Of a DNA stretch of 64,000 bases, positions 16,101 through 25,118 are shown one piece after another (within the stretch, counting starts at the first letter, position 1; each line of letters starts with the position of its first letter). The notes under the pieces are model-generated. The model ran no database searches and had not been told where the DNA came from. It saw nothing but the letters and a program-made list of their open reading frames with translations. The stretch spans positions 1 to 64,000 of the forward strand of contig JAUYSH010000074.1 in NCBI GenBank assembly GCA_030696455.1. Direction: 5' to 3'. Position numbers and translations under genes: made by a program. Source of the stretch: Elusimicrobiota bacterium (GTDB lineage Bacteria; Elusimicrobiota; Elusimicrobia; UBA1565; UBA9628).

Positions 16101-17795
16101 ATCGGCGGCGGACTTCGCGCCCGACGGGTTGGAGGCCACCGCAGACTCGGCGGAGGCGAGCCTCTCGCGCAGCGCGCGCAGGTCGGGGCGGGCGAGGTCG
16201 CCGGTCGCCTTGGGGTGGGCCTTGAGGAACGAGCCGGAGGCGCGCTCGAGAGCGTCCACCTCCGCCCGGACGGAGGCGATCATGGACTTGCCCGAGTCGT
16301 AGCTCGACTGATAGCTCGACATCGAGGAGGAGGCGGATCGCGCCGACGAGGTCACCGCCGCGGCGAGGCGGGCGGCCTCGGCGTGGGACTTTCCGGCGAG
16401 GGCCTTCTCGGCCGAGGCGAGCTGGCGGCCCAGCCCGGCGAGGTCGACGGCGCCGACGGTCGCGGCGGCGGCGGGATGGGCGCGCGCGAAGGCGGCGCGG
16501 GTCCGGGCGAGCTCCTCGAGCGAGGTCTTCGCCGAGGCGACCGAGGACTTCGCGTTCTGCGAGGCGGAGGCGATCGAGGTGTGGAGGCGAGCATCGATGT
16601 TGGTGACCGTCTCCTTGGCCGCGCCCATGATGTCGCCGCCGGCGCGCAGGCGGGCCTTCGCCCACTGGTCGAGGTTGCCGGGGAACTCGCGCTCGCCGTC
16701 GAGGCCGTTGACGCGCTGGGCCTCGGAGTTGCGCAAGAAGAGCTTGCGCTGCTCCATGGTGATGACGAGGATGGACCCGTCCGACAACCCCGTTTCAGTG
16801 TTTATTCGGGAAGAGAAGCCATCTTTCTTGAATATGCCCTGCCCCGCCCCGTACTCGACCGCGTCGTTGTCGCGGTGGGTGCGGCCCTCGGCGTCGCGGT
16901 AGGTCATGCCCGCGTTGCTCTGCACGATGATCACGGTCCAGTGCTTGCCCTCGAGCCAAGCGGCGAGCTGGCGCTGGGAGCCGGCGTCGAGGCCGGGGTT
17001 GCCGATGACGATCACCTTCGTCGCCGGGGTCCACTTCGCGATGGCGTCGTTGATGTCGGCGGCCTGCACGACCTGGACCTGCTGCTGTTGCGCGCCGATC
17101 TGAGCCATCATCGTCGTCGCGGGGACGTTGGGAAGTATGAGGGACTGCTGGGCGAGCGCGGGCCCGGCGACCGACATCGTCAAGGTGACGGCCATCATCG
17201 CGCCGACCGTCGCGCGCTTGAGCGCGTTCCAGGCCCGGCCGGGCGCGGCGAGCTTGGCGGGCTTCGACGCCGGGGCGGGGGAGGCGGCGACGGCGAAGGG
17301 CTGGGGGGCGCGCTCGCCGAGGGCGGCGAACTCAGCGGCCACGGTCTTGAGCGCGGCGGAGGCTTGGGCGGAGCCGGCGGTCCGCTCGGAGAAAGCTTCG
17401 ACGGCGGCCTCCAGCCGGGCGATCTCGGGCTCGCCGAGAGCTCTGACCGCCTCTGCCCGGACGGCGGGCGCCACGGGGGCCGCGATGAGCGCGCGGACAT
17501 AGCCGCCGGCGACGGTCGGGTTGGCGGCCAAGGCGCGCAGGCTCTCGGGGCGGACATCGGCCGCCTCGAGGAAAGCGATGATCGGAACGGCTCCGCCCGT
17601 GAGCGCGCCCGTCAGGCCGGGAACGCCGCCGGGCAGGCCGGGCAAGGCCGCGTTCAGCCCCTGGCTCGCCGCGGCGGCGCCGGCGGTGTTGAGCTGTCCT
17701 CCCTTGCCGGCGTTGGCGGCTTCCTGCACCTGGGCGGCCGCGGGGCCGGCGGCCAGAAATAGAGCGATACAAAGGGAGAGGGCGTGCTTGATCAT
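13152..17795 (-). CDS. very large TPM-domain-like membrane protein with long Ala-rich coiled coils and Gly/Ser/Trp C-terminal tail
   Basis: ATG 17795 (MIKHALSLCIALFLAAGPAAAQ); N-terminal alpha/beta region; TM MLTLIFLVLLGLGTLGGSAFL; tail SGGSSGGGSSWGGSSSGGGSSGW as in many TPM/YgcG proteins. Confidence 0.65.
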   Translation of the reverse strand: MIKHALSLCIALFLAAGPAAAQVQEAANAGKGGQLNTAGAAAASQGLNAALPGLPGGVPGLTGALTGGAVPIIAFLEAADVRPESLRALAANPTVAGGYVRALIAAPVAPAVRAEAVRALGEPEIARLEAAVEAFSERTAGSAQASAALKTVAAEFAALGERAPQPFAVAASPAPASKPAKLAAPGRAWNALKRATVGAMMAVTLTMSVAGPALAQQSLILPNVPATTMMAQIGAQQQQVQVVQAADINDAIAKWTPATKVIVIGNPGLDAGSQRQLAAWLEGKHWTVIIVQSNAGMTYRDAEGRTHRDNDAVEYGAGQGIFKKDGFSSRINTETGLSDGSILVITMEQRKLFLRNSEAQRVNGLDGEREFPGNLDQWAKARLRAGGDIMGAAKETVTNIDARLHTSIASASQNAKSSVASAKTSLEELARTRAAFARAHPAAAATVGAVDLAGLGRQLASAEKALAGKSHAEAARLAAAVTSSARSASSSMSSYQSSYDSGKSMIASVRAEVDALERASGSFLKAHPKATGDLARPDLRALRERLASAESAVASNPSGAKSAADSVAAEVRRVQTALNEHAAGADQLAGSESVLSELEGRERAGSAATDLVTAKQSLREAREAHELGASTWASRLQSAKSALANAERTIADADAAASRNAMLTLIFLVLLGLGTLGGSAFLNWRARKARGKAEAELQKWDGILETKLDAVIDELDKRMDVYVGPITGAASRGWEEETAAAASSVRKDAGRAKLYLAMARSIHDRATALVRPKAMTLGWLVNQLWPSRYLQAEKMLATEPLTFKPEDGFDALFEKASDWRGDLYGEAKDYAPVSENFESVMAKFNATSKSAVSALDEIEKASTGYGAAFDATEAAIAAAEKKASQAAAGAFFKIEALAAAILPQARETLAAARGKAAKNPVGAMKGQGALAERLASDAKSLAELALSMRKDELAVTDPIVAALAAASVGTQWIAGSRAALDKSASELASSLLKNDGALGLAALTAAYAEHTTNLAKAKNGLGRIAASRADAVKSAAAVDAARARTASVLGLEASEVLREAQNDPTERLTAASVALDEASSKLGDGRLAEAEASQKLGADLIGQANAIVAATDMALKEQASDVAGRIAEAERLDALLPERAEVLKTIKRDFAASVLGLASGDFSHPNANGTIEDNIDEASVAVEAAKSKREKAVRSFREAKVLEAAALLDQAKAHEEIAQGRLDEISAKRARLDKAVIDNGAFLETLEAKARAWKTEIPDDKRTMRDTIKSYETSVKALSSARAAADMKKGDPFKAAASIAAVSAGLDSLWVKVNNDRDAYNEVVRSLKAAETQLDSAARLARDSQSDGISDSPAITSALRELAGLKSAYTSALAASDASHGEWPTIDREADRITSQAAQVAASLKGELAAAARATEKISSAASKVREATNWTGSYGVSVPGSPGSGNLNSAKASLNNGDYETAIRHAEAARSAAISAIQVAEAEVSRRRREEEEERRRQEEARRRRQQEEDDRRRRSEEDSRRSSGGSSGGGSSWGGSSSGGGSSGW

Positions 17796-17866
17796 AGCCC
17801 GCAGTATAACCGGAGAGGGGGGTCCGGCGAATGAGCCATCGGGGCCCAAAGCCGCCAGGTAAGGGG

Positions 17867-17905
17867 ACTAGGAGTAATTGGGACTTTGATGACAATAATT
17901 GGGAC
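17867..17905. promoter_or_regulatory. upstream box actaggagtaattg plus direct repeats TAATTGGGAC 21 bp apart
   Basis: TAATTGGGAC at 17875-17884 and 17896-17905 in the divergent TPM/M1 promoter region. Confidence 0.5.
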
Positions 17906-17972
17906 GAAAGACTAACGGTTTCGGGCCCGTAGGTCCCATAAGAATGATTATTTCTTTGGATAAAATTGCGTG

Positions 17973-20954
17973 ATGACGAAGTTTGTCGGTATGGCCGTGG
18001 CATTATCGTTGCCGTCATCGTCCATGGCTCAAGTGAAAGCCGGTCTTCCTTCGAGTCCTCGACAAGTCTCTTTGCCGTTCCAATCCGTCGGTTCCAATTT
18101 ATATTCCCCTTCCGTCTTAATCTCACACGTCGCGTTGACCGTTCCCACTTTGACCTCCGTTCCTTCTATAATGCCCTCGCCGGTCGCCGTTCCCATCGCC
18201 GCCGCCCCCATCATGAAGAACCCCCAAAAAATCACCGCGGCCAAGCCCGCTCTCGACGCCCTGACCGCCGGTCTCGCCAAGACCCCCGCTGCCGCGGCGG
18301 AAACCTTGAACCTCCATTTCGACGCCGCGAAGGGACATGCCTGCGCCGCTTGCGCCGGCGACGAGGTCCCCTCCGGCGCGCCGTCGGCTCAAGCCCCGCT
18401 GCCGCCGTCCTCCTCCGGCCGCCTGTCGAAGACCGTGCTCCCGAGCAAATACGACCTCCGCCTGAGGCTCGACCCGGAGAACGCCGCGTTTTGGGGCCGC
18501 GTCAAGATTTCTCTGGAATCGAAATCCCCCGTCAAACAGCTCGTCCTTCATGCCCTCGACTTGTCGTTGACGTCCGTCGTCGTCGCCGGCCGCCGTCTCG
18601 ATCCCTCGAAGATCGTCATCGACGCCAAGGCCGAGACCGTGACGTTGCTCCTGGATAAGCCGTTGAAAGGCCGTGCCGACGTCGAGATCGAGTACTCGGG
18701 AAAGATGAACGAGTTGATGCGCGGTCTGTACAAGTCTCGCGGTAAGAATGGAGCGAAGGACGAGGCGTGGGCGTTCACCCATCTCGAGCCGACGCACGCC
18801 AGACGGGTCCTGCCGTCTTTTGATGAGCCGGCATTCAAAGCGATTTTTAAACTGACGCTCGACGTTCCGTCCGGCCTGACGCCGCTCTCCAACATGCCGC
18901 CGGTCTCGGACACGATCCTCGACGGCCGCCGGACCGTCGTTTTTCAAGACACCCCGAAGATGTCCTCCTATCTGTTGGCCGTCTTCGCCGCCCGCCTCGA
19001 GTCCCGGTCTCGCAAGGTGGGCAAAACCGTCCTCACCGTCTGGGCCGCCCCGGAGCAGATCGCGCAGGCCGATTTCGCCCTCGACGCTGGTGAAAAGGCG
19101 CTCGCCTACCTGAACAAGTATTTCGGCGTGCCGTACATGCTGCCCAAGCTCGACATGGTCGCCGCGCCCGACTTCGCCTCCGGGGCGATGGAGAACTGGG
19201 GCGCGATCCTTTATCGCGATACGTCCCTGCTCATCGATCCGAGATTGTCCTCCGACGCCGCCAAGCGCCGCGTCGCCGAGGTCGTCAGCCACGAGATCGT
19301 GCACCAGTGGTTCGGCAACCTCGTGACGATGGGCTGGTGGAACGACCTGTGGCTCAACGAGGCCTTCGCGACCTGGCTCGCCTACAAGGTCGTCGACTCC
19401 TGGAAGCCGGCGTGGAAGGTCTGGGACGAGTTCGACCAGGGGAAGCGCTCGCCCTTGTCGATCGACGCCCTGCCGGGCACGCGCCCCGTGCGCTCCGACG
19501 CCGCCACGCCGGCCGAGATCCAGGCGCAGTTCGATCCCATGTCGTATCAGAAGGGCGGGGCGCTGCTGAGGATGATCGAGAGGTATATCGGTGAAGGGGC
19601 TTTCCGCAAGGGCGTGCAGGGCTACATGAGGCGCTTCGCGTATAAGAACGCGGAAGCGAAGGATCTCGCGAAGGAGTTCGAGCGCGCGTCGGGCAAGCCC
19701 GTGCGGAAGATGATGGATAAGTGGCTGAGCCAAGGGGGAGTACCTGTCGTGTCGGTTACGGCCGAAGGCCGGGTGGTCACTTTGACGCAGGAACGATTCT
19801 CCGCTTTCAACCTGAAGGCCGACACCCGATGGTCCATCCCCGTCGTGGTGCGCTATCGTCTCAAAGGAGAAAAGAAAACGCGCGTCGTAACGACCCTTTT
19901 GGAAACGGCAACGAAGAGTGTGACCTTGCCGGGCGCGGGCGAAATACTTTGGGTGTACCCGAACGCGAACGAGACCGGGTATTACCGCTTCGCGCTGTCC
20001 CCCGAGCTGTTGTCCGCGGCGCTGTCGCGCCGCGGGGACCTGTCACCGGTCGAGAGAGCGGGGCTTCTGAACAATTCATGGGCCCAAGTCCGCGCCGGAC
20101 AAATGCCGGTCGATTCTTTTCTCGATTCGCTCGCCGCGTTCCGCGGCGACGCTTCGCGTCTGATCGTCGAGGACGCGTTCGGGTACCTGAAGACGATCCG
20201 CCAGGAATTGGCCGGATCCGACGCCGAGCGCGACGCGCTCGGCGTTTTTGCGGCGGATTTCTTCGGGCCGCTCGAAAAACAGCTCGGGTGGGATAAGAAG
20301 AAAGGCGAGAGCCAGGAAAGCACTCTCACCCGCCCGACGGTCCTCAACGCGCTCGCCCTTCTCGCGCCGAAGGCGCTCGACCAGGACCAGGTCTCGGCGC
20401 GGCTTAAAAAATACCTCGCCGACCCGTCCTCGATCGACTCATCCCTCTCCGCCGTCATTCTGACCGCCGCTGCGCGGCGGAATGATCCGGCGTTGTTCGA
20501 GGCGTTCCGAACGAGGCTCGCCGCGCCCAAGACGCCCGAGCAGAAAAGCCTGATGCTGCGCGCCCTCGCGGAATTCTCCGAGCCGGCGCTTCTCGACCGC
20601 TATCTCGCGATGACTTTGTCTGACGAGATCCGCGCGCAGGACGCCTGGATGCCCTATATCTGGATGCTGTCGAATCCCGCGACGCGCGAGCGCTCGTGGA
20701 CGTTCGTGAAGGCGAACTGGAAGGCGCTGTCGGCCAAGCTCGGGCCCCGCGGCGGCACGCGCGTGATCGGCGCCGCCGGCGGCCTCGTCTCGCCCGCGCT
20801 CAAGGCCGAGGTCGAGGCCTTCTTCCGCGCCCCCGAGAACGAGATCGAGATGGCGCGCAAGACCCTCGACCAGACCCTCGAGTCCATCGGCCTCGGCCTG
20901 CGCTTCAAGGAAGGCCAGACCTCTTCATTCGCGGGCTGGTCCTCCAGGCGTTGA
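17973..20954 (+). CDS. M1 family aminopeptidase with long P/S-rich N-terminal leader
   Basis: GAMENWG, HEIVHQWFGNLVTMGWWNDLWLNEAFA; TAAAAT 6 nt upstream of ATG 17973. Confidence 0.9.
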   Translation: MTKFVGMAVALSLPSSSMAQVKAGLPSSPRQVSLPFQSVGSNLYSPSVLISHVALTVPTLTSVPSIMPSPVAVPIAAAPIMKNPQKITAAKPALDALTAGLAKTPAAAAETLNLHFDAAKGHACAACAGDEVPSGAPSAQAPLPPSSSGRLSKTVLPSKYDLRLRLDPENAAFWGRVKISLESKSPVKQLVLHALDLSLTSVVVAGRRLDPSKIVIDAKAETVTLLLDKPLKGRADVEIEYSGKMNELMRGLYKSRGKNGAKDEAWAFTHLEPTHARRVLPSFDEPAFKAIFKLTLDVPSGLTPLSNMPPVSDTILDGRRTVVFQDTPKMSSYLLAVFAARLESRSRKVGKTVLTVWAAPEQIAQADFALDAGEKALAYLNKYFGVPYMLPKLDMVAAPDFASGAMENWGAILYRDTSLLIDPRLSSDAAKRRVAEVVSHEIVHQWFGNLVTMGWWNDLWLNEAFATWLAYKVVDSWKPAWKVWDEFDQGKRSPLSIDALPGTRPVRSDAATPAEIQAQFDPMSYQKGGALLRMIERYIGEGAFRKGVQGYMRRFAYKNAEAKDLAKEFERASGKPVRKMMDKWLSQGGVPVVSVTAEGRVVTLTQERFSAFNLKADTRWSIPVVVRYRLKGEKKTRVVTTLLETATKSVTLPGAGEILWVYPNANETGYYRFALSPELLSAALSRRGDLSPVERAGLLNNSWAQVRAGQMPVDSFLDSLAAFRGDASRLIVEDAFGYLKTIRQELAGSDAERDALGVFAADFFGPLEKQLGWDKKKGESQESTLTRPTVLNALALLAPKALDQDQVSARLKKYLADPSSIDSSLSAVILTAAARRNDPALFEAFRTRLAAPKTPEQKSLMLRALAEFSEPALLDRYLAMTLSDEIRAQDAWMPYIWMLSNPATRERSWTFVKANWKALSAKLGPRGGTRVIGAAGGLVSPALKAEVEAFFRAPENEIEMARKTLDQTLESIGLGLRFKEGQTSSFAGWSSRR

Positions 20955-22078
20955 TGATGGTGTCAGGCATATCGTTCTTTGCATTGCTGCTCCTGCTCGG
21001 AGCGCCTGCGCCCGCCCAGGTCCGGACCTCGCTTCGGACGAGCGCCGCTCCGGTCCCCAGCTTCGCGGCTTCGGCGCTGATCTCACCCGCCGGGCTCCCG
21101 TCCCCGGTCCTCGCTCTCTCCGTTCCGGCCTTGGCACCGGCCTTGGCGGCCCCCTCGGTCGCGCTCCCCGCGTCCGTCGCCGTGCCCGCGTCCCTGCGTC
21201 CCGTCGCGGCCCCCGCTTCTCCCGAGCGCCCGAACCCGCTCGGGCAGCTGCGGGGCGTCCTCACCGATTGGCTCAAGCCCGACGTCTCGGCCGAAGACGC
21301 CTCCGCCGCGGCGCCAGTCACCGCCTACGTCCTCGACCTCGACGGCAACGCCTTCGGCCCGGGCTTCCCGACCAAGATCATCCTGTTCCGGAAGGGCGGC
21401 GATCGGGAGCTTCCGGTTCCCACGGCGCATTTCGCGGTCATCGAGAAGAGCATCGGCGAGGATTTCGCCTACGGCGGCGCCAACCTCAAGGACTATGAGC
21501 TTCGCGGCGACGCGTCGTTCCGGGAGTTCTTCGGCCCGCAGTTCACGGCCGACCTGAAGTACGCCGTCGAGAACCTGCCCGCCTCCCAGTGGCAGGGTCC
21601 GAGCTGGGGGGCGCTGGTGCGCGCGCTCGGCGACCCGGTTCTCGCCGCTCATACCTATGTGCTGACCGCGCGCCAGCATACCTCCGAGCAGCTCCTCGAC
21701 GGCTTCCGCTATCTCCAGGCCGCCGGCTACATCCGCTATCTGCCGAAGGTCGAGAACCTCCACGGCGTCGGGGGGACCCATCGCACCGCGCAGCGCAAGG
21801 CCGAGCTCATGGCGGAGTTCGTCGATTCCCTGCAAGCGGCGCCTCTCGGCGCGGACGGCGGGCGCCACGCGATCGGCTTTTCCGACGACACCTGGGCCAA
21901 CCACGAGAGGATGCGCGACTCGTTGAGCGCGATCCTGCGCCGCGAGCCGGGGCGCTGGAGCAAGGTCAAGATCGTGCTGTTCTTCACCGGCACGAACGAG
22001 GTCGCCCGGCGGCCCGAGGCGATCGTGCTCCTCCCCGGCGGCGGAACCCGGCCGTACGTTCCCGGCGAGCCGCGCTGA
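20954..22078 (+). CDS. secreted HAD-superfamily-like protein with P/A-rich leader
   Basis: ATGA overlap with M1 gene; signal peptide; YVLDLDGN, LTARQHTSE, GFSDDTWANHERM. Confidence 0.65.
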   Translation: MMVSGISFFALLLLLGAPAPAQVRTSLRTSAAPVPSFAASALISPAGLPSPVLALSVPALAPALAAPSVALPASVAVPASLRPVAAPASPERPNPLGQLRGVLTDWLKPDVSAEDASAAAPVTAYVLDLDGNAFGPGFPTKIILFRKGGDRELPVPTAHFAVIEKSIGEDFAYGGANLKDYELRGDASFREFFGPQFTADLKYAVENLPASQWQGPSWGALVRALGDPVLAAHTYVLTARQHTSEQLLDGFRYLQAAGYIRYLPKVENLHGVGGTHRTAQRKAELMAEFVDSLQAAPLGADGGRHAIGFSDDTWANHERMRDSLSAILRREPGRWSKVKIVLFFTGTNEVARRPEAIVLLPGGGTRPYVPGEPR

Positions 22079-22082
22079 CGAA

Positions 22083-22096
22083 TGTTTCCGGAAACA
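22083..22096. repeat. dispersed palindrome core TGTTTCCGGAAACA (copy 2)
   Basis: 14-bp palindrome between convergent genes. Confidence 0.8.
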
Positions 22097-22102
22097 GTCG
22101 GA

Positions 22103-22465
22103 TCAGGCCGCGTCGCGGTTGACGGTGTCGGGAGAGAAGGCGGGCACGCACACGGCCACGTATTCGCACGGGCCGTTCGGCGTCGAGTAGCGGACCCACT
22201 CGCCCTTCGGCGTGATGACGGCCTGGCCGGCGGCGACGTCGAAGGTCTTCGCCTTGGTCTCGACGCGCAGGGAGCCGGAGAGCACGACGGTGTACTCATC
22301 GAACGCCGGCGTCTGCCCCGGCTCCACCCAGCCTTCGGGGCTTGTCATGCGCGCGACGCTGGCCTGGGCGGTCCCGGTGTTCACGCCTCCGACGAATTCG
22401 CGGATGATCTTGGGCTTGTTGCCGGCGGCCTCGATGATCGAGGGCTTCTCGATGAAGGTCGCCAC
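22103..22465 (-). CDS. cupin domain protein
   Basis: GTG start 22465; EYTVVLSGSLRVE...GQAVITPKGEWVRYS. Confidence 0.75.
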   Translation of the reverse strand: MATFIEKPSIIEAAGNKPKIIREFVGGVNTGTAQASVARMTSPEGWVEPGQTPAFDEYTVVLSGSLRVETKAKTFDVAAGQAVITPKGEWVRYSTPNGPCEYVAVCVPAFSPDTVNRDAA

Positions 22466-22467
22466 GC

Positions 22468-23697
22468 TCAGGCCGCCTTCGGCCCCGGGAAGTGCCGGGC
22501 GGCGAGGTAGTCGTAGCGCGCGGAGACCGACTTCACGAAGGCCCTCTTCTGCTCGAAGGTGCCGTGGAAGAACGCGCCCTTGAAGCCGGCGACGATGAGG
22601 CGCTTGAGCTCGACGCGGGTGACCTTCGCGTGCTTGACCACGAGCTCGACCTCGCGCGACACGGTCGTGTTCGACACGAGCCGGTTGTCGGTGCAGATCG
22701 ACACCGACAGGCCGTGGTCGATCATCTGGCGGATCGGGTGCCGGTCGAGGGACTTCAGCGAAGGGATCGTCTGCAGGTTGCTCGTGACGCAGACCTCGAT
22801 GCCGATGCGCTGGCTGGCGAGGTAGTTCGCGAGGTCCTCGACGTACTTCTTGCGGTCCACGATCTTCGGGTCCTGGATCATGTCCTGCGCGAAGAGGAAG
22901 GTGCCGTGGCCGATGCGGTTGGCGTGGCACTGCGTGATCGCCTGCCAGATGGACTCGGGGCCGTAGGCCTCGCCGGCGTGGACGGTCTTGCGCACGAAGT
23001 GGTTGTGGGCGTACTGGTAGGCGGCCCAGTGGTCGGCCGGCGGATAGCCGGCCTCTTCTCCCGCAAGGTCGAAGCCGACGACGGGCAGGCCTTCCTGCGC
23101 GAGCTCCACGCCCGCGCGCGCCAGCTCGAGCGACGCGGCCGCGTAAACCTCGTCCTTGGGGGCGTGCTCCATGAGGCGCAGCATGTCGGCGTAGTAGGGC
23201 GACATGCCCTTCTTGAAGCGGCGCATCGCGCACAGGATCATGCCGAAGTGAAAGGGGACGTCCTCTCCGGATTTAACGGCCTTGGAGTTGTTGTGGGCCT
23301 TGGCGCCGGCCGCGAGGCCCGCGGCGACGGCGCGCACGACGTCGCGCACGTTGGTATCGGACGTCACGTGCAGTTGGGGCGCGAAGCGCACCTCGATGTA
23401 GCGCACGCCCTCGGCCGCGTTGTCCTCGATGAGCTCCTGCGCCACTCGGGTCAGGTTCTCGAGGTCGGGGAGCACCGCGCAGGTGTACATGAACCCGTGA
23501 AGGTAATCGGGCAGATCCTTGTAGGACTCCTTAAAAACGAGCTTCCGCAGGCCCGCTTCGGAGTACGAGGGCAGCTTCACCTTGGCCTCGCGGGCCATCT
23601 CGATCAAGGTCTTCAGGCGCAGGGAGCCGTCGAGGTGGAGGTGCAGGTCGGACTTGGGGATGGCGGCGATGAATTCGGGGGTGATTCGGTCTTTCAT
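22468..23697 (-). CDS. adenosine deaminase family protein
   Basis: KSDLHLHLDGSL, HAGEAYGPESI, IGHGTFL, STD-like SICTDNRLVSNT. Confidence 0.9.
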   Translation of the reverse strand: MKDRITPEFIAAIPKSDLHLHLDGSLRLKTLIEMAREAKVKLPSYSEAGLRKLVFKESYKDLPDYLHGFMYTCAVLPDLENLTRVAQELIEDNAAEGVRYIEVRFAPQLHVTSDTNVRDVVRAVAAGLAAGAKAHNNSKAVKSGEDVPFHFGMILCAMRRFKKGMSPYYADMLRLMEHAPKDEVYAAASLELARAGVELAQEGLPVVGFDLAGEEAGYPPADHWAAYQYAHNHFVRKTVHAGEAYGPESIWQAITQCHANRIGHGTFLFAQDMIQDPKIVDRKKYVEDLANYLASQRIGIEVCVTSNLQTIPSLKSLDRHPIRQMIDHGLSVSICTDNRLVSNTTVSREVELVVKHAKVTRVELKRLIVAGFKGAFFHGTFEQKRAFVKSVSARYDYLAARHFPGPKAA

Positions 23698-23794
23698 GCG
23701 CGATACACTACCAAAATCCGCAGAGAGGTTATCCACCGGCGGCGCTCCAGCTGTTGTTGACAACAGTTAAGCCGCAACCCGGGGACTTTCGGTT

Positions 23795-25069
23795 TCAGCT
23801 CGTTTTAAGGGAAGCCCTCAACGCGGCCTCGATGGCGTCGCACGCAAGCAAAACGCCGTTCTCGGTCCGTATGGCGGCCCCGATGCGAGCCGCCTGATCT
23901 TTTATCTCGTCGTCGTCCAATAGCCGCGACAAAGTCGCGGCAAGCTCCCGGCCCGTCGGATTTCTTGATTCGAGTGCCTCACCCGCGCCCATGCGCGCGA
24001 CCCTCGCCGCGTTGTCGAACTGGTCGTGCGCGAACGGCACGATCATCTGCGGAACCCCCGCCCGCAGCGCCTGCGCCGTCGTCCCGATGCCCCCCGAATG
24101 CACCACCGCCGCGCACCTCGGGAACAGGTCGTGATAAGGGGCCGATTCGAACGCCTCCACGCCGTTGGGCAGATCCGTCAGTTCCTTCGCCGCCGGTCCC
24201 GCCAGCAGGATCGCGCGTACCCCGTGGCCTTTGACGGCCGCGGCCGCGTTGCGAAAGAAATCCCCCGCGATCATCACCGCCGCGGAGCCGAGCGTGAACA
24301 CGACGGGGGGCGTGCCGGCGCCCAGGAAGGCCTCGAGCCCCGGGTCCAGCCCCTTTCCGCCGATGTCCGAGTCCAGGAACGGAAACCCGCACGCGAGCGT
24401 GTTCTCGGGCCAGTCGAGCTGCGGCGGACCGTACAGCGGCGAGAAAAGCGCGAGCGTGCCGTACGGCGAATACTGCCCGTCGAAGAGCGGGTCCGCGCCG
24501 CGCGGCAGGCCGAGCTCCGCTCGCAGCGCGCGCACGGGGTCCCCCCAGCGCGAAGCCGCGAGCTTCACGAGCAGAAGCAGCGCGCGGTTGAACGCGGGGC
24601 CCAGCGGCCGCAGCGCCCCGAGCCAGGGGGCCGGCGCCAGGACGGGCGGGTCCTCCGCCGAGAGGAACATCAGCGGCTGCAGCACGACGGATAGCCAGAT
24701 CATGTTCCTCTTCTCGGCGAGCACGGGGGCCGCGTAGGTCAGGGAGTGGGAGAGCAGAAGGTCCGCGCCGGCGGCCGCGCGCTCGAGGTCCGAATAGCTC
24801 TCGCGCACTCTTGGTGTAAGAATCTCGCGGATGATGACCTCCGGGCCCTTCACCCGGTCGAGCGCGCGCGCGAAGAGGGCGAGGTCCCCGCGGTCCAGGT
24901 CGGGGCGCACCGGCGCGAAGCCGAGCCCGCGGCCCTCGACGTCGCGCCGGTAGACCTCCGACGTCGCGACGACAGGGTCGTGGCCGCGGCGCTTGAGCTC
25001 GAGGCCGAGCGCCAGGAAGGGGTTGAGGTCGCCGTACGAGCCGAAGGTGGCGAGGATGATCCGGGCCAT
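23795..25069 (-). CDS. GT1/MGT-like glycosyltransferase (UDP-glucuronosyl/sterol glucosyltransferase-like)
   Basis: FGSYGDLNPFLALGLELKRRGH; VVHSGGIGTTAQALRAGVPQMIVPFAHDQFDNA. Confidence 0.9.
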   Translation of the reverse strand: MARIILATFGSYGDLNPFLALGLELKRRGHDPVVATSEVYRRDVEGRGLGFAPVRPDLDRGDLALFARALDRVKGPEVIIREILTPRVRESYSDLERAAAGADLLLSHSLTYAAPVLAEKRNMIWLSVVLQPLMFLSAEDPPVLAPAPWLGALRPLGPAFNRALLLLVKLAASRWGDPVRALRAELGLPRGADPLFDGQYSPYGTLALFSPLYGPPQLDWPENTLACGFPFLDSDIGGKGLDPGLEAFLGAGTPPVVFTLGSAAVMIAGDFFRNAAAAVKGHGVRAILLAGPAAKELTDLPNGVEAFESAPYHDLFPRCAAVVHSGGIGTTAQALRAGVPQMIVPFAHDQFDNAARVARMGAGEALESRNPTGRELAATLSRLLDDDEIKDQAARIGAAIRTENGVLLACDAIEAALRASLKTS

Positions 25070-25118
25070 GACCTCAGAATATCAATATTGGCTCGCAGCG
25101 GACCGGCCGGGGCGCCGA

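Noticed and set aside
14154-17762. Several long plus-strand ORFs (for example 16053-17762) as genes
   Set aside because: Antisense shadows of the TPM-like gene; G/R-rich low-complexity products.
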